This document shows, piece by piece, positions 28,626 through 36,426 of a DNA stretch of 64,000 nucleotides (the first letter of the stretch is position 1; every line of letters starts with the position of its first letter). The DNA is from Streptomyces sp. cg36 (lineage in GTDB: Bacteria > Actinomycetota > Actinomycetes > Streptomycetales > Streptomycetaceae): assembly GCF_041080675.1 (NCBI RefSeq), contig NZ_CP163520.1, positions 7,531,501-7,595,500 of the forward strand, written 5' to 3'. The notes beneath the pieces are model-generated. The model saw only the letters and a list, made by a program, of their open reading frames with translations, did not search any database and was not told the DNA's origin. Both the position numbers and the translations under genes were made by a program.

Positions 28626-29279
28626 TCAGATACGGCTCGTCCCGGGGTGCCCGGCCCGGGCGGAGCGGGCGTCGGCCGTGCTCTTGAGTGCGCTGAGCCA
28701 GGCTTCGAGGCCCTCGCCGAGGATCTTGGTGGCGGCGGGAACGTCGGCGTCGACCTGGGGGCCGGTGTGGGTCTCCTCGGTGCGTACGCGGACACCGCCC
28801 TTGACGGCGGTGAAGTCCCAGACGTGGGTGCCGTTGATGAGCAGCCCGCCGCCGGTGGCGGGGCCGGTCCAGCGGATGCAGGAGTGGCGCTTGAGCTGCT
28901 GGACGGTCGAGGTGATGGTCAAGGTGGTGGCGGGGGTCGTGGGGGTGGCGGGCGCCCGGGTCGTCCACCGGAACGCCGAACCGGCGGCGAAGGGGCCGTG
29001 GTCGAGCCGCTCGATGGTCTCGATCCCGGCCTGCCAGGACGGGTAGCGCTCCACGTCGGTCTGCAGCTTCCAGATGGTGCTCAGCGGCGCGTGGATGACC
29101 CTCTCGCTCCTGTATCGGACGGCGGCGCCGGGGTCGACGCCCGCCCCCTGGCAGGTGACGGCGCCGGTGGGGCGGGTGGCGGCCCCGGCGGGAGCGGCGA
29201 CGGTGCCGGACGCGGCCAGCAGCAGCGGGACGGCGAGCAGGGTCGCGGTACGGGCCCTGGTGGTGTGGACGTCGGGCAT
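28626..29279 (-). CDS. Secreted SRPBCC-fold protein
   Basis: 217 residues. A signal peptide (L-L-A-V-P-L-L-L-A-A-S-G-T-V-A-A to G-A-A) is followed by a START/SRPBCC domain (about 55-205) with I-H-A-P-L-S-T-I-W-K-L-Q-T-D-V-E-R-Y-P-S-W, the usual helix-grip opening, and W-D-F-T-A-V-K-G-G-V-R-V. The family binds hydrophobic ligands. Secretion is unusual for it. It is divergent from a TetR regulator with a shared palindrome in between, so it is probably the regulator's target. Confidence 0.8.
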   Translation of the reverse strand: MPDVHTTRARTATLLAVPLLLAASGTVAAPAGAATRPTGAVTCQGAGVDPGAAVRYRSERVIHAPLSTIWKLQTDVERYPSWQAGIETIERLDHGPFAAGSAFRWTTRAPATPTTPATTLTITSTVQQLKRHSCIRWTGPATGGGLLINGTHVWDFTAVKGGVRVRTEETHTGPQVDADVPAATKILGEGLEAWLSALKSTADARSARAGHPGTSRI

Positions 29280-29344
29280 GGCGTTCCCCTTGTCGGTCGG
29301 TCGCCGTGCGGCGAGCGCGGTCGGCTGGGTTTGAGGCTCCAGCG

Positions 29345-29365
29345 ATAGTTACAAGTTCTAACTAT
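29345..29365. promoter_or_regulatory. TetR-type operator between SRPBCC and TetR genes
   Basis: Perfect 7-base arms ATAGTTA and TAACTAT are separated by CAAGTTC. The site is AT-rich in a GC-rich genome and lies 66 bp upstream of the SRPBCC start and 86 bp upstream of the TetR start. The size and symmetry suit a TetR dimer, probably giving autoregulation and control of the SRPBCC gene. Confidence 0.7.
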
Positions 29366-29450
29366 GCTTCGCGATGGTGTCAACAGGGGGCGTGATAGCT
29401 TGTAACGAAAGATTGATGCTCTAGTCCACGGACGGGGACGGCGGACAGTC

Positions 29451-30122
29451 ATGGCGGAGAACAGTACGGAGAGCCCGCGCGAGCGCTATCGCGCCCAGGT
29501 GCGCGCGGAGATCAAGGAGCGCGCGTGGGAGCAGATCGCCGCCGCCGGGGCGCCCGGACTCTCCCTCAACGCGATCGCCAAGCGGATGAGCATGAGCGGC
29601 CCCGCCCTCTACCGCTACTTCGCCGGCCGCGACGAGCTGATCACCGACCTCATCAGGGACGCCTACCGCGGCCTCGCCGACACCGTCCGCGCGGCAGCGG
29701 CCGAGGGGGCCGACCTGGTGGGCCTGGCGCATGCCGTGCGCGGCTGGGCCCTGACGGACCCTCAGCGGTACTTCCTCATCTACGGCACTCCCGTACCCGG
29801 CTACCATGCGCCCGACGACGTGACCGTCGTCGCGGGCGAGATCATGGCGTGCCTGCTCGACGCCAGCGCGGCGCTCACCGGCGCCGACGCCCCGGGCGCC
29901 GTGGACCGCCCCGTACCGTTCGACGCCCACCTCGCCGACCACCGGGACTGGGCGGACGGCCACCCCGCCGGGCCGGCGGCCCTCCATCGCGCGCTGGCCT
30001 TCTGGGCGCGCGTGCACGGAGTCCTGTCACTGGAACTCGCCGGGCACTTCACCGGCATGGGGTTCGACCCCGCGCTGTTCTTCGAGGCCGAGCTGAACGA
30101 CCTTGTGGCACAGGGGAGTTGA
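29451..30122 (+). CDS. TetR-family transcriptional regulator
   Basis: 223 residues. The N-terminal helix-turn-helix is complete (about 15-62; L-S-L-N-A-I-A-K-R-M-S-M-S-G-P-A-L-Y-R-Y-F-A-G-R-D-E-L). It is followed by a ligand-binding domain of the TetR_C type with W-A-R-V-H-G-V-L-S-L-E-L near the end. It is divergent from the SRPBCC gene and has a 21-bp palindrome upstream, so it likely represses that gene and itself. The ligand is unknown but could be a small hydrophobic molecule of the kind SRPBCC proteins bind. Confidence 0.92.
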   Translation: MAENSTESPRERYRAQVRAEIKERAWEQIAAAGAPGLSLNAIAKRMSMSGPALYRYFAGRDELITDLIRDAYRGLADTVRAAAAEGADLVGLAHAVRGWALTDPQRYFLIYGTPVPGYHAPDDVTVVAGEIMACLLDASAALTGADAPGAVDRPVPFDAHLADHRDWADGHPAGPAALHRALAFWARVHGVLSLELAGHFTGMGFDPALFFEAELNDLVAQGS

Positions 30123-30231
30123 GGTTCGGCGGCGGAGAGACCGATCGGGGCGTGACGACCGGCCCGGCGTGGGATAGTCGGTGCCGGAGGCCCGCCTCGG
30201 GGGGCGGGAGCGCGTGACGTTCGGGGGGCCG

Positions 30232-30516
30232 ATGAGCGTGGTGGCGTTGCTGGTCGTCGTATTGCTCGCGGTGCTCCTCCTGACCCTGATCCGCTCGGTC
30301 GCCGCACTGGTGGCGCGCCGCCGCCGCGCCGCGCAGAGGCCGCAGGCACCGCCCTACTCGTCCTACGGCCAGGGCTACGGCGCGGGCGCCGGTCCCGTTC
30401 CGCCGCCGGGTCCGGCCGTTCCCCCGCGCCGTCCGGCCCTGACGGTGGCCGCGGAGGTCGCCGGTGTCCTCGCGCTGGTCGTCGCGCTCATCGCGCTGGT
30501 GAAGTCCGGGCATTGA
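30232..30516 (+). CDS. Small two-helix membrane protein
   Basis: 94 residues. The ATG at 30232 (M-S-V-V-A-L-L-V-V-V-L-L) is chosen because GGGGGG precedes it and the N-terminus becomes a membrane helix (about 2-24). A basic stretch (A-R-R-R-R-A-A-Q-R) and a Tyr/Gly/Pro-rich loop follow, then a second membrane helix (about 70-91; V-A-G-V-L-A-L-V-V-A-L-I-A-L). No family is recognised. It follows the TetR gene on the same strand by about 110 bp. Confidence 0.65.
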   Translation: MSVVALLVVVLLAVLLLTLIRSVAALVARRRRAAQRPQAPPYSSYGQGYGAGAGPVPPPGPAVPPRRPALTVAAEVAGVLALVVALIALVKSGH

Positions 30517-30529
30517 ACCGCGCCGTGCA

Positions 30530-30567
30530 CGCCTCTTTTCGCGGAGCTCGTCCCGCGAAAAGAGGCG
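30530..30567. terminator. Bidirectional hairpin terminator
   Basis: A 15-bp perfect stem (GCCTCTTTTCGCGG with its complement, plus an outer C-G pair) and an 8-base loop lie between the convergent stops at 30516 and 30574. The TTTT/AAAA runs inside the stem are unusual for this genome. Confidence 0.75.
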
Positions 30568-30573
30568 CACGGT

Positions 30574-30918
30574 CTACGGGTAGGTGAATATCGCGGTCGC
30601 CACCCATGTGCCGTTCTGGTCGTAAGCCGAAACGTAGGCGCTGCGACCGGCATTCAGAGCGCCGGATCCATAGGGATGCCGGGAGAGGTCCAGCGTCACG
30701 TTTCCCTCGGCGGTGGCCAGGACGAGGGACACGTCCGTCACCGAGATGATCTTCCCGCTGAAGCCCACGGTCGCCGACCAGTCCGTGCCGCCCAGGCGGC
30801 TGACCTGTGCGGAGTGCTCGGTCGGAGCCGCCTGCGCCATCGGACCGCACACGGCCTGCACTCCCGCCGCCGCGGCGGTCGCCATCACGAGCGCGGCAAT
30901 CTTTCCGGACTTTCGCAT
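30574..30918 (-). CDS. Small secreted protein of unknown function
   Basis: 114 residues with a signal peptide (M-R-K-S-G-K-I-A-A-L-V-M-A-T-A-A-A-A-G to A-Q-A-A). The mature ~83 residues look all-beta (W-S-A-T-V-G-F-S-G-K-I-I-S-V-T-D-V, then A-G-R-S-A-Y-V-S-A-Y-D). There is no cysteine in the mature part and no family is recognised. It is monocistronic, ending at the hairpin at 30530-30567. Confidence 0.7.
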   Translation of the reverse strand: MRKSGKIAALVMATAAAAGVQAVCGPMAQAAPTEHSAQVSRLGGTDWSATVGFSGKIISVTDVSLVLATAEGNVTLDLSRHPYGSGALNAGRSAYVSAYDQNGTWVATAIFTYP

Positions 30919-31098
30919 TGCACTCCCTTTCGTCGGGGTGTCATGGGGGCGGGCCGAACTCCGTCGTATTCGGTTCGGCCGTTCCGGACGCTAACAGCGG
31001 GCAATGCGCGTACGCGATGATGTGTCGCGGTCCTTTCGGAATTCCTGGCGGCAGGCGGGTGGGGGCGTGCCATCGGGCGCGGCGCGCGGCAGCCGTCG

Positions 31099-31590
31099 TC
31101 AGCGGGGCGGATCGGTGTGCTGCACGTCGACGTCGTCGAAGAGTTCCAGCATCCGGCCCAGTACCCGTACGCAGGCGGCGACGTCCGCGTCGGTGAGGTC
31201 GCCGCCGGTCCGGCGCAGCAGCGCGTGTTCGCGGGCCGTGACGGCGCCGATCGCGGCGCGGCCCTCGTCGGTGAGGCGGATCAGCGAGGAGCGCTGGTGC
31301 GCCGGGTTGGGGATGCTCTCGACGAGGCCGCGCTCCGCGCCGTCGTTGACCATGCGCTGGACGAACTGGCGGCTCAGCGACTGCGCCCGGCCCATCTGCG
31401 GCACGGTCATGGGGCCGTTCTCGCGCAGCAGGTCCAGTACGGCGCGCACGCCCACGGAGATCCCCCGGTCCGCGTCGAGTTCGATGCGGCGCTGGACGCG
31501 GCGGTAGAGGGGGCCGACGAGCGCGAACACGTCCATGAGGCGTCCCGGCAGCTCGTCGGGGGACAGGGGCTCGGATGCGGGCGGGGTCAT
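31099..31590 (-). CDS. MarR-family transcriptional regulator
   Basis: 163 residues with the winged-helix core at about 45-115: M-T-V-P-Q-M-G-R-A-Q-S-L-S-R-Q-F-V-Q-R-M-V-N, then the wing N-P-A-H-Q-R-S-S-L-I-R-L-T-D-E-G. It starts 70 bp from the hydrolase gene, which is read the other way. The gap holds two palindromes. It likely represses both genes and is released by a small molecule that the hydrolase may process. Confidence 0.92.
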   Translation of the reverse strand: MTPPASEPLSPDELPGRLMDVFALVGPLYRRVQRRIELDADRGISVGVRAVLDLLRENGPMTVPQMGRAQSLSRQFVQRMVNDGAERGLVESIPNPAHQRSSLIRLTDEGRAAIGAVTAREHALLRRTGGDLTDADVAACVRVLGRMLELFDDVDVQHTDPPR

Positions 31591-31611
31591 GGATCCACTT
31601 TCTCACACCAC

Positions 31612-31630
31612 ATGACAACTGGGTTGCCAT
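31612..31630. promoter_or_regulatory. MarR operator copy 1
   Basis: ATGACAAC-TGG-GTTGCCAT is an inverted repeat with seven of eight positions matching. It is 21 bp from the MarR start, so binding would block MarR transcription. The half-site ATGACA recurs in copy 2. Confidence 0.6.
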
Positions 31631-31639
31631 ATCTCGACA

Positions 31640-31664
31640 GTCATGACACCTTGGTTGTCATGAC
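31640..31664. promoter_or_regulatory. MarR operator copy 2, overlapping the hydrolase start codon
   Basis: Perfect 9-base arms GTCATGACA and TGTCATGAC have a 7-bp spacer. The hydrolase ATG (31660-31662) is inside the right arm, so the transcript must begin in or just before the operator. The mRNA is then probably leaderless or has a very short leader. Confidence 0.7.
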
Positions 31665-32487
31665 TGAGACCGCGTTCGCAACGTTCCACTCGGCCGACGG
31701 CCCGCTCTCCTACCGCGACGAGGGGCCCCGGGACGGTGAGGTGCTCGTGCTCCTGCACAGCGTGTTCACCGACAGCACCCAGTTCGACAACCTGATCCCC
31801 GGCCTCGCCTCCCTCGGCCACCGGGTGATCGCCCCCGACGCCCGCGGCCACGGCCGATCCGCCAACGCGAGCCGGCCGTTCCGTCAGGCGGACGACCTCG
31901 CGGACCTGCTGTGGCACCTGAATTTGCGTCAGGTCGTCCTCGCGGGCGTGTCGATGGGCGGGATGATCGGGGTCGAGACGGTGGTCGAACACCCCGACCT
32001 GGTGCGTGCCCTCGTCGTCAGCGGCCGGGGTCTGGGGGAGCCGGACCTGAGCGACCCCTGGTCCGCGGCGGTCGCCGGGCGCCAGGGGGCGGCGCTGGCC
32101 GCAGGTGACTTCGACGGATACCTCGACGGCTTCCTCGAATGGATCGCGGGGCCGTCCCGTCGGCTCGACGAGGTCGACCCCGCGATCGTGGCGGACGTCC
32201 GCCGGATGGCGCTGACCACCCTGATGAAGCACACCCCGGGCGAGCCGGACCACCGCGTACCGGTCGAGCACCTCGCCGCCCGCGCCAAGGGCATCACGGT
32301 CCCGGTCCTGGCCGTCAACGGCGCGCTGGACATGCCCGGTTGCCTCGACACCGTCACCGCCTTGATGGACGCCGTCCCCCATGGCCGTGTCGTCGAGCTG
32401 GACGGCGTCGGCCACTACACGACGATGGAGCGGCCCGGGGAGTTCACCCGGATTCTCGTGGAGTTCGTGCGCGGGCTCCCGTCTTGA
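31660..32487 (+). CDS. Alpha/beta-fold hydrolase
   Basis: 275 residues from the ATG at 31660 (M-T-E-T-A-F-A-T-F-H). The fold is clear: L-L-H-S-V-F-T-D-S near 36 (oxyanion region), nucleophile Ser in G-V-S-M-G-G near 102, acid Asp in N-G-A-L-D-M near 221, and His in G-V-G-H-Y-T-T-M-E near 250. It resembles the 3-oxoadipate enol-lactonase/esterase branch. There is no signal peptide. Divergent control by the MarR regulator suggests a role in breaking down or detoxifying the MarR ligand. Confidence 0.88.
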   Translation: MTETAFATFHSADGPLSYRDEGPRDGEVLVLLHSVFTDSTQFDNLIPGLASLGHRVIAPDARGHGRSANASRPFRQADDLADLLWHLNLRQVVLAGVSMGGMIGVETVVEHPDLVRALVVSGRGLGEPDLSDPWSAAVAGRQGAALAAGDFDGYLDGFLEWIAGPSRRLDEVDPAIVADVRRMALTTLMKHTPGEPDHRVPVEHLAARAKGITVPVLAVNGALDMPGCLDTVTALMDAVPHGRVVELDGVGHYTTMERPGEFTRILVEFVRGLPS

Positions 32488-32615
32488 GGGGCGCGGCCGG
32501 GGTGACGTGCCGAGGTGCCGCCCGGCCGTGAGGCGGCGGCAGGGGCGGGCCCGGGACCGTCCTGCCGCGCGGGGCCGACGGGGCCGCGCGAGCGCGCTGG
32601 TCCTCCACTCTGCCG

Positions 32616-32646
32616 CGCCGAGGCACCCCGCAGTGGCGCCTCGGCG
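32616..32646. terminator. Hairpin between convergent hydrolase and methyltransferase genes
   Basis: Perfect 9-base arms CGCCGAGGC and GCCTCGGCG with a 13-base loop. It lies 28 bp beyond the methyltransferase stop on that strand and 128 bp beyond the hydrolase stop. Confidence 0.5.
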
Positions 32647-32674
32647 TGCCCCGGTCGGGCGGGGCGGCCCGCGC

Positions 32675-33259
32675 TCACGCGCCCGTCTCCCTCGCCACCG
32701 GCTTGTGGGCCGAGAAGGTGAGGCGGTCGCCGACGCCGAGGGTGATGTCGACGTACCCCAGCGTCTGCAGCCGTACGAGGAAGGCGGCGGGCTCCACCGG
32801 GTTGTAGACGTCGCCTTCGTGGAACTCGTGCAGCGTGTGGCTGGCAAGACTGTCGGAGCCCACCAGCACACCACCCGGCCGCAGCACCCGCAGGACCTCC
32901 GCCAGCAGCCGGTTCTGCAGGGCGGCCGTCGGCACGTGGTGGAGCATCGTGAACGACGCGGCGGAGTCGAAGGAGTCGTCGCCGAACTCCAGCGCACCGC
33001 CGTTGCCGTGGTGGATCTCGACGTTGGTCCCGGCATAGCGCTCGGCCAGGAGCGCGGCGGCCTCGGCCTCGATCTCCACGGCCACCAGCCGGTCGACCCT
33101 GGTGCGCAGCCACTCGGTCGCCGCACCGGGCCCGGGGCCGATCTCCAGCAGCTCCCTCCCCAGGTCGGCACGGGCGACGGCGATCGGCAGGACGTCTTCG
33201 TGGAGGTGCGCGGCCCATTCCGGGCTCGTGCACACCGCGGCGTGGTTCTTGTTCATGAC
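32675..33259 (-). CDS. Class I SAM-dependent methyltransferase
   Basis: 194 residues from the ATG at 33259 (M-N-K-N-H-A-A-V-C-T-S). The SAM-binding loop reads E-I-G-P-G-P-G-A-A-T near 38-47. Motif II has the ribose-binding Glu in L-V-A-V-E-I-E-A-E, and F-D-S-A-A-S-F-T-M-L-H-H-V follows. It is of the small-molecule methyltransferase (Methyltransf_11/25) type. It is divergent from an AraC regulator with only 52 bp between them, so that regulator probably controls it. Confidence 0.9.
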   Translation of the reverse strand, partial: VMNKNHAAVCTSPEWAAHLHEDVLPIAVARADLGRELLEIGPGPGAATEWLRTRVDRLVAVEIEAEAAALLAERYAGTNVEIHHGNGGALEFGDDSFDSAASFTMLHHVPTAALQNRLLAEVLRVLRPGGVLVGSDSLASHTLHEFHEGDVYNPVEPAAFLVRLQTLGYVDITLGVGDRLTFSAHKPVARETGA

Positions 33260-33311
33260 GTCAACGCTAGGGACCGGCGCCCGTGTCGCACAGGGCGTAA
33301 CCTTCCACGTC

Positions 33312-34073
33312 ATGTCGAGAAACGGACACGGCACGGGGTTCGTGCTCATCGGAACCTTCCCGATGCCCGCGGGCACCCGGTTCACCCGGCACACCCACCA
33401 GATCCACCAGCTCGCCTGGGCGTCCCGGGGCACGCTCACCGTCGACGCGGAGTCCAGGAGGTGGGTGCTGCCCACCACCCGGGCGCTGTGGATCCCGCGC
33501 GAGGTGCCGCACGAGGTGGTCTCGGCGAGCAACTCCACCATGACGTCGCTCTATCTGCCCGCGGCACCACCGGCGGGTCCGGATCCCTGGACGCGCGTAC
33601 AGCCCGTCGAGGTGCCCGCGCTGCTCGCCGAGCTCATCGGCTACCTCGACGACCCGCGACTGGCGGCCGGGCCCCGGGCGCGGGGCGAGGCGCTGCTCCT
33701 CGACCTGCTGCGGCCCGTGGCCGTCACCTCGCTCGACGCGCCGCAGCCGGTCGACCCGCGGGCCCGCGAGGTCGCCCAGGCGCTCTGGGCCGATCCGGCC
33801 GCCAACCTCTCGATCGATGCCTGGGGCCGCCGGGTCGGCACCTCGGGCCGCACCCTGGCCCGGCTGTTCCTCAGTGAGACGGGGATGCCGTTCGGCCGTT
33901 GGCGCACCCTGGTCCGCCTCCATGTGGCGCTGCCCGCGCTGTCGGCGGGGCAGCCGCTCAACCGCGTGGCCCGGGAGGTGGGTTACGAGACGGCCAGTGC
34001 CTTCGTGGCCGCCTTCCGGCGCGAGACGGGCACGACCCCCGGCGCGTACTTCCGTACGCCCCGGTCGCCCTGA
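33312..34073 (+). CDS. AraC-family transcriptional regulator
   Basis: 253 residues. The N-terminal cupin-like sensing domain contains H-T-H-Q-I-H-Q-L-A-W near 25-34. The C-terminal double helix-turn-helix (about 155-250) ends with V-A-R-E-V-G-Y-E-T-A-S-A-F-V-A-A-F-R-R-E-T-G-T-T-P, the classical AraC signature. The ATG at 33312 avoids overlap with the methyltransferase start. It probably controls the divergent methyltransferase gene. Confidence 0.92.
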   Translation: MSRNGHGTGFVLIGTFPMPAGTRFTRHTHQIHQLAWASRGTLTVDAESRRWVLPTTRALWIPREVPHEVVSASNSTMTSLYLPAAPPAGPDPWTRVQPVEVPALLAELIGYLDDPRLAAGPRARGEALLLDLLRPVAVTSLDAPQPVDPRAREVAQALWADPAANLSIDAWGRRVGTSGRTLARLFLSETGMPFGRWRTLVRLHVALPALSAGQPLNRVAREVGYETASAFVAAFRRETGTTPGAYFRTPRSP

Positions 34074-34107
34074 GCGCTGCACCGCGAGGACCCGGCGGGC
34101 CCCTGGT

Positions 34108-36405
34108 CTAGCGGCCGTCCTCCCACAGGGCGCGCTGAACCGTGCGCAGGGCGTCGGCGGACTGTTCCCAGCCGTGCCACCAGAACAGGCCGCCGTCGTG
34201 GCTCGCCCCGGCCGCCAGTGCGGTCAACTGGGCCCATGGAGCGGCGGGGATGCCGAACCGGGGTCGCTCGGCCAGGTGTTGGGCCGCCTCGTCGCTCACG
34301 GGAACCATGCCGAGCAGCGGGAACGCCGAGCCGTCCGCCGCCCGCCCGGTCCCGTGGAGCATGGGGTGCAGGGTGATCGGGTCGAGCAGCAGCGACAGAT
34401 CGGCGCGGGCGAGGAGGTCCGGGCCGCGCTGCCAGCGGAGATGACGTCCCGTCAACTCGACGTGTTCCACGGGCTTTCCGTCGACGGTGACGCCGTCCTT
34501 CGCCACCCGCAGCTCCGCGCCGCCGCCCGGCCGCGACGGCAGCCGCAGCCGGTACTCCCCGTACAGGCACGCGGGCACGTCCTCCACCGCCCGCGCGAAC
34601 GGGACCGTCACGCCGTCCACGTCGAATCCGCTCGGCCCGATCACCACCGCCGCGGTGGCCGGTTCGCCGTCGACCGTGACGCGCACACGCGGGGCCGAGC
34701 CGAGGGCGCCGGGCTCGACGTCCACCCGTACGCCGCCGGACCGGTAGCCGCCGACCAGGTCGGCCAGGGGCGGCAGTTCCGGCAGGAGGTACTCGGCCAG
34801 CCGCACTTCGCGCCGCCCCACCGTGCCGATGAGCCGGCGTCGGCCGTCGCGGCCGAACTCCGTTCTCAGCTCGCCGCCGCCGTCGGCCGCCCGCCAGTGC
34901 AGCACGCCGTGTTCGTAGCGCGGGGCGGTGATCCGCCAGCCGTCGACGTACACCCGGTGCCGGGGCGGGGTGGTCGCGCGGCCCAGGACGTAGAGCGAGA
35001 GGCCGTCGTCCGGTGTGCCGTACAGGCCGGTCCACGGGTGGAGCGCGCCGGCGAGCACGGCGTCCAGGTCGCGCCTGAGCGTCGGCCAGTCCGCGGCCCC
35101 GTCCCGCAGCAGCTCGCGCGCCCGCGACTTGCGGGTGAGCAGGGTGCGCAGGCGGCGGGCCGACTCGGGTGCGGGCTGGTGGACGCCCTTGGCGGCGGCC
35201 TGCACGGCCAGGTCCTCGCGCCGGGCCAGCAGGGCGCGTTCGGCGGTGCCGAGCTCGGGCGGGGCCCAGTCGGCCACGGCCGCCGCCGGCTCGCGCGCGT
35301 AGTGCTCGCGCAGGGCGCTGTCCTCGCCCAGGGCGAGGACGAAGCGGGCACCCGGAGTGTCCTCCTGCCAGTGGAATCCGGCCGGGACGCGGAACGCGGC
35401 GAACCCGTCGAGGGCGGCGCGCTCGCGCGGACCGTACGCGTCTATGACGCGCAGGGGGCCCTCGGGCGGCACCACGCTCTGGCCGGGGCGGAGCAGCCCG
35501 AGGAGTTCGAGCGCCCGGGGGTCGGCCGGGGCGGCGACGGCGGGCGGCAGGTACCAGGTGGAGGCGCTGGTGACCGTGCGCTGTACGGCAGGGTCGCGCA
35601 GGGCCGCGACGGTGTGGTGGGCGGTGACGGGGTCGAGTCCGCGGTAGCGAGCGCCGATGTAGTTGACCACGGTGTGGTCGGGACCGTACACCTCCTCCAG
35701 GCGGTCGAGGAGCACCGGCATGTGGCGGTTGGTGAACCCGGCGCGCTGGTAGTCGAGTTCACCGACGATGCCGACCTGCCACAGCACCAGGTGCAGGCCC
35801 GGGTCGATGCGCCGGTCCCGGATGAGCAGGTCGGACGCCTCGAAGGTCTGCATGCCGGGGCTGCTCGGATCCACCCCGAGGTCCGCGCAGAGCACGTCCA
35901 GCGCGCTGATGCCGGGGCGCATCACCGCGGTGTGCCCCTCGCGCCGGGCGATGCGGACGGCGCGGTGGCTGGAGAGGACGAAGATGCCCGGGTGGCCGTA
36001 GAAGACGGCCGCGACGCGGTGCCCGGCGCGGACGAAGTGCAGGACCGCCTCCGACATCTGAACATACGTCAGATAGCGGTCCTTGGCGTCGTCGTAGAGC
36101 ACGCTGAGGTCGTAGGCGTCCGGGCGCCAGGCGTTGATGCGGACGGCCGTGGCGGGGTCGGCCACACAGTGGAAGACGTGGTCGGCCTCGCGGATCAGCC
36201 GCTCGTCGGCGCGGGTGAAACCGGCCGCCTCGATGCCGGAGCCGAGGACGGTCAACTCGCCCTTGTGGGCGGGGTCACCGGTGGGCGGAGCCGCGGCGGC
36301 GATGGCGCGGGACAGCGCGGTCCAGCGGGCCTCGTGCTCGCTCCGGGTGGGAAAGCGGTCGAAGGGCCGTGTGTAGCGGTGTGCGGGGGTGCGGTCGGTG
36401 CGCAT
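34108..36405 (-). CDS. Borosin-type peptide alpha-N-methyltransferase, large multidomain form
   Basis: 765 residues. Residues 48-288 are a tetrapyrrole-methylase-fold domain that closely follows the fungal OphMA and bacterial SonM pattern: L-T-V-L-G-S-G near 51-57, D-P-A-T near 83-86, the tyrosine/arginine set Y104, R110, Y111, Y114 ending Y-V-Q-M, A-V-F-Y-G-H-P-G near 133-140, P-G-I-S-A-L-D near 164-170, and L-W-Q-V-G near 208-212. The equivalent OphMA residues serve backbone N-methylation with SAM. Residues 354-405 (F-V-L-A-L-G-E-D-S-A-L-R-E-H-Y, then P, then a second helix pair) resemble the helical borosin-binding/LigA-like domain of split precursors. Residues 455-765 are beta-rich and unrecognised. 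It is encoded 21 bp after the candidate precursor. Confidence 0.85.
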   Translation of the reverse strand: MRTDRTPAHRYTRPFDRFPTRSEHEARWTALSRAIAAAAPPTGDPAHKGELTVLGSGIEAAGFTRADERLIREADHVFHCVADPATAVRINAWRPDAYDLSVLYDDAKDRYLTYVQMSEAVLHFVRAGHRVAAVFYGHPGIFVLSSHRAVRIARREGHTAVMRPGISALDVLCADLGVDPSSPGMQTFEASDLLIRDRRIDPGLHLVLWQVGIVGELDYQRAGFTNRHMPVLLDRLEEVYGPDHTVVNYIGARYRGLDPVTAHHTVAALRDPAVQRTVTSASTWYLPPAVAAPADPRALELLGLLRPGQSVVPPEGPLRVIDAYGPRERAALDGFAAFRVPAGFHWQEDTPGARFVLALGEDSALREHYAREPAAAVADWAPPELGTAERALLARREDLAVQAAAKGVHQPAPESARRLRTLLTRKSRARELLRDGAADWPTLRRDLDAVLAGALHPWTGLYGTPDDGLSLYVLGRATTPPRHRVYVDGWRITAPRYEHGVLHWRAADGGGELRTEFGRDGRRRLIGTVGRREVRLAEYLLPELPPLADLVGGYRSGGVRVDVEPGALGSAPRVRVTVDGEPATAAVVIGPSGFDVDGVTVPFARAVEDVPACLYGEYRLRLPSRPGGGAELRVAKDGVTVDGKPVEHVELTGRHLRWQRGPDLLARADLSLLLDPITLHPMLHGTGRAADGSAFPLLGMVPVSDEAAQHLAERPRFGIPAAPWAQLTALAAGASHDGGLFWWHGWEQSADALRTVQRALWEDGR

Positions 36406-36426
36406 GCGGCGGTTCCGGCCTCGGCC

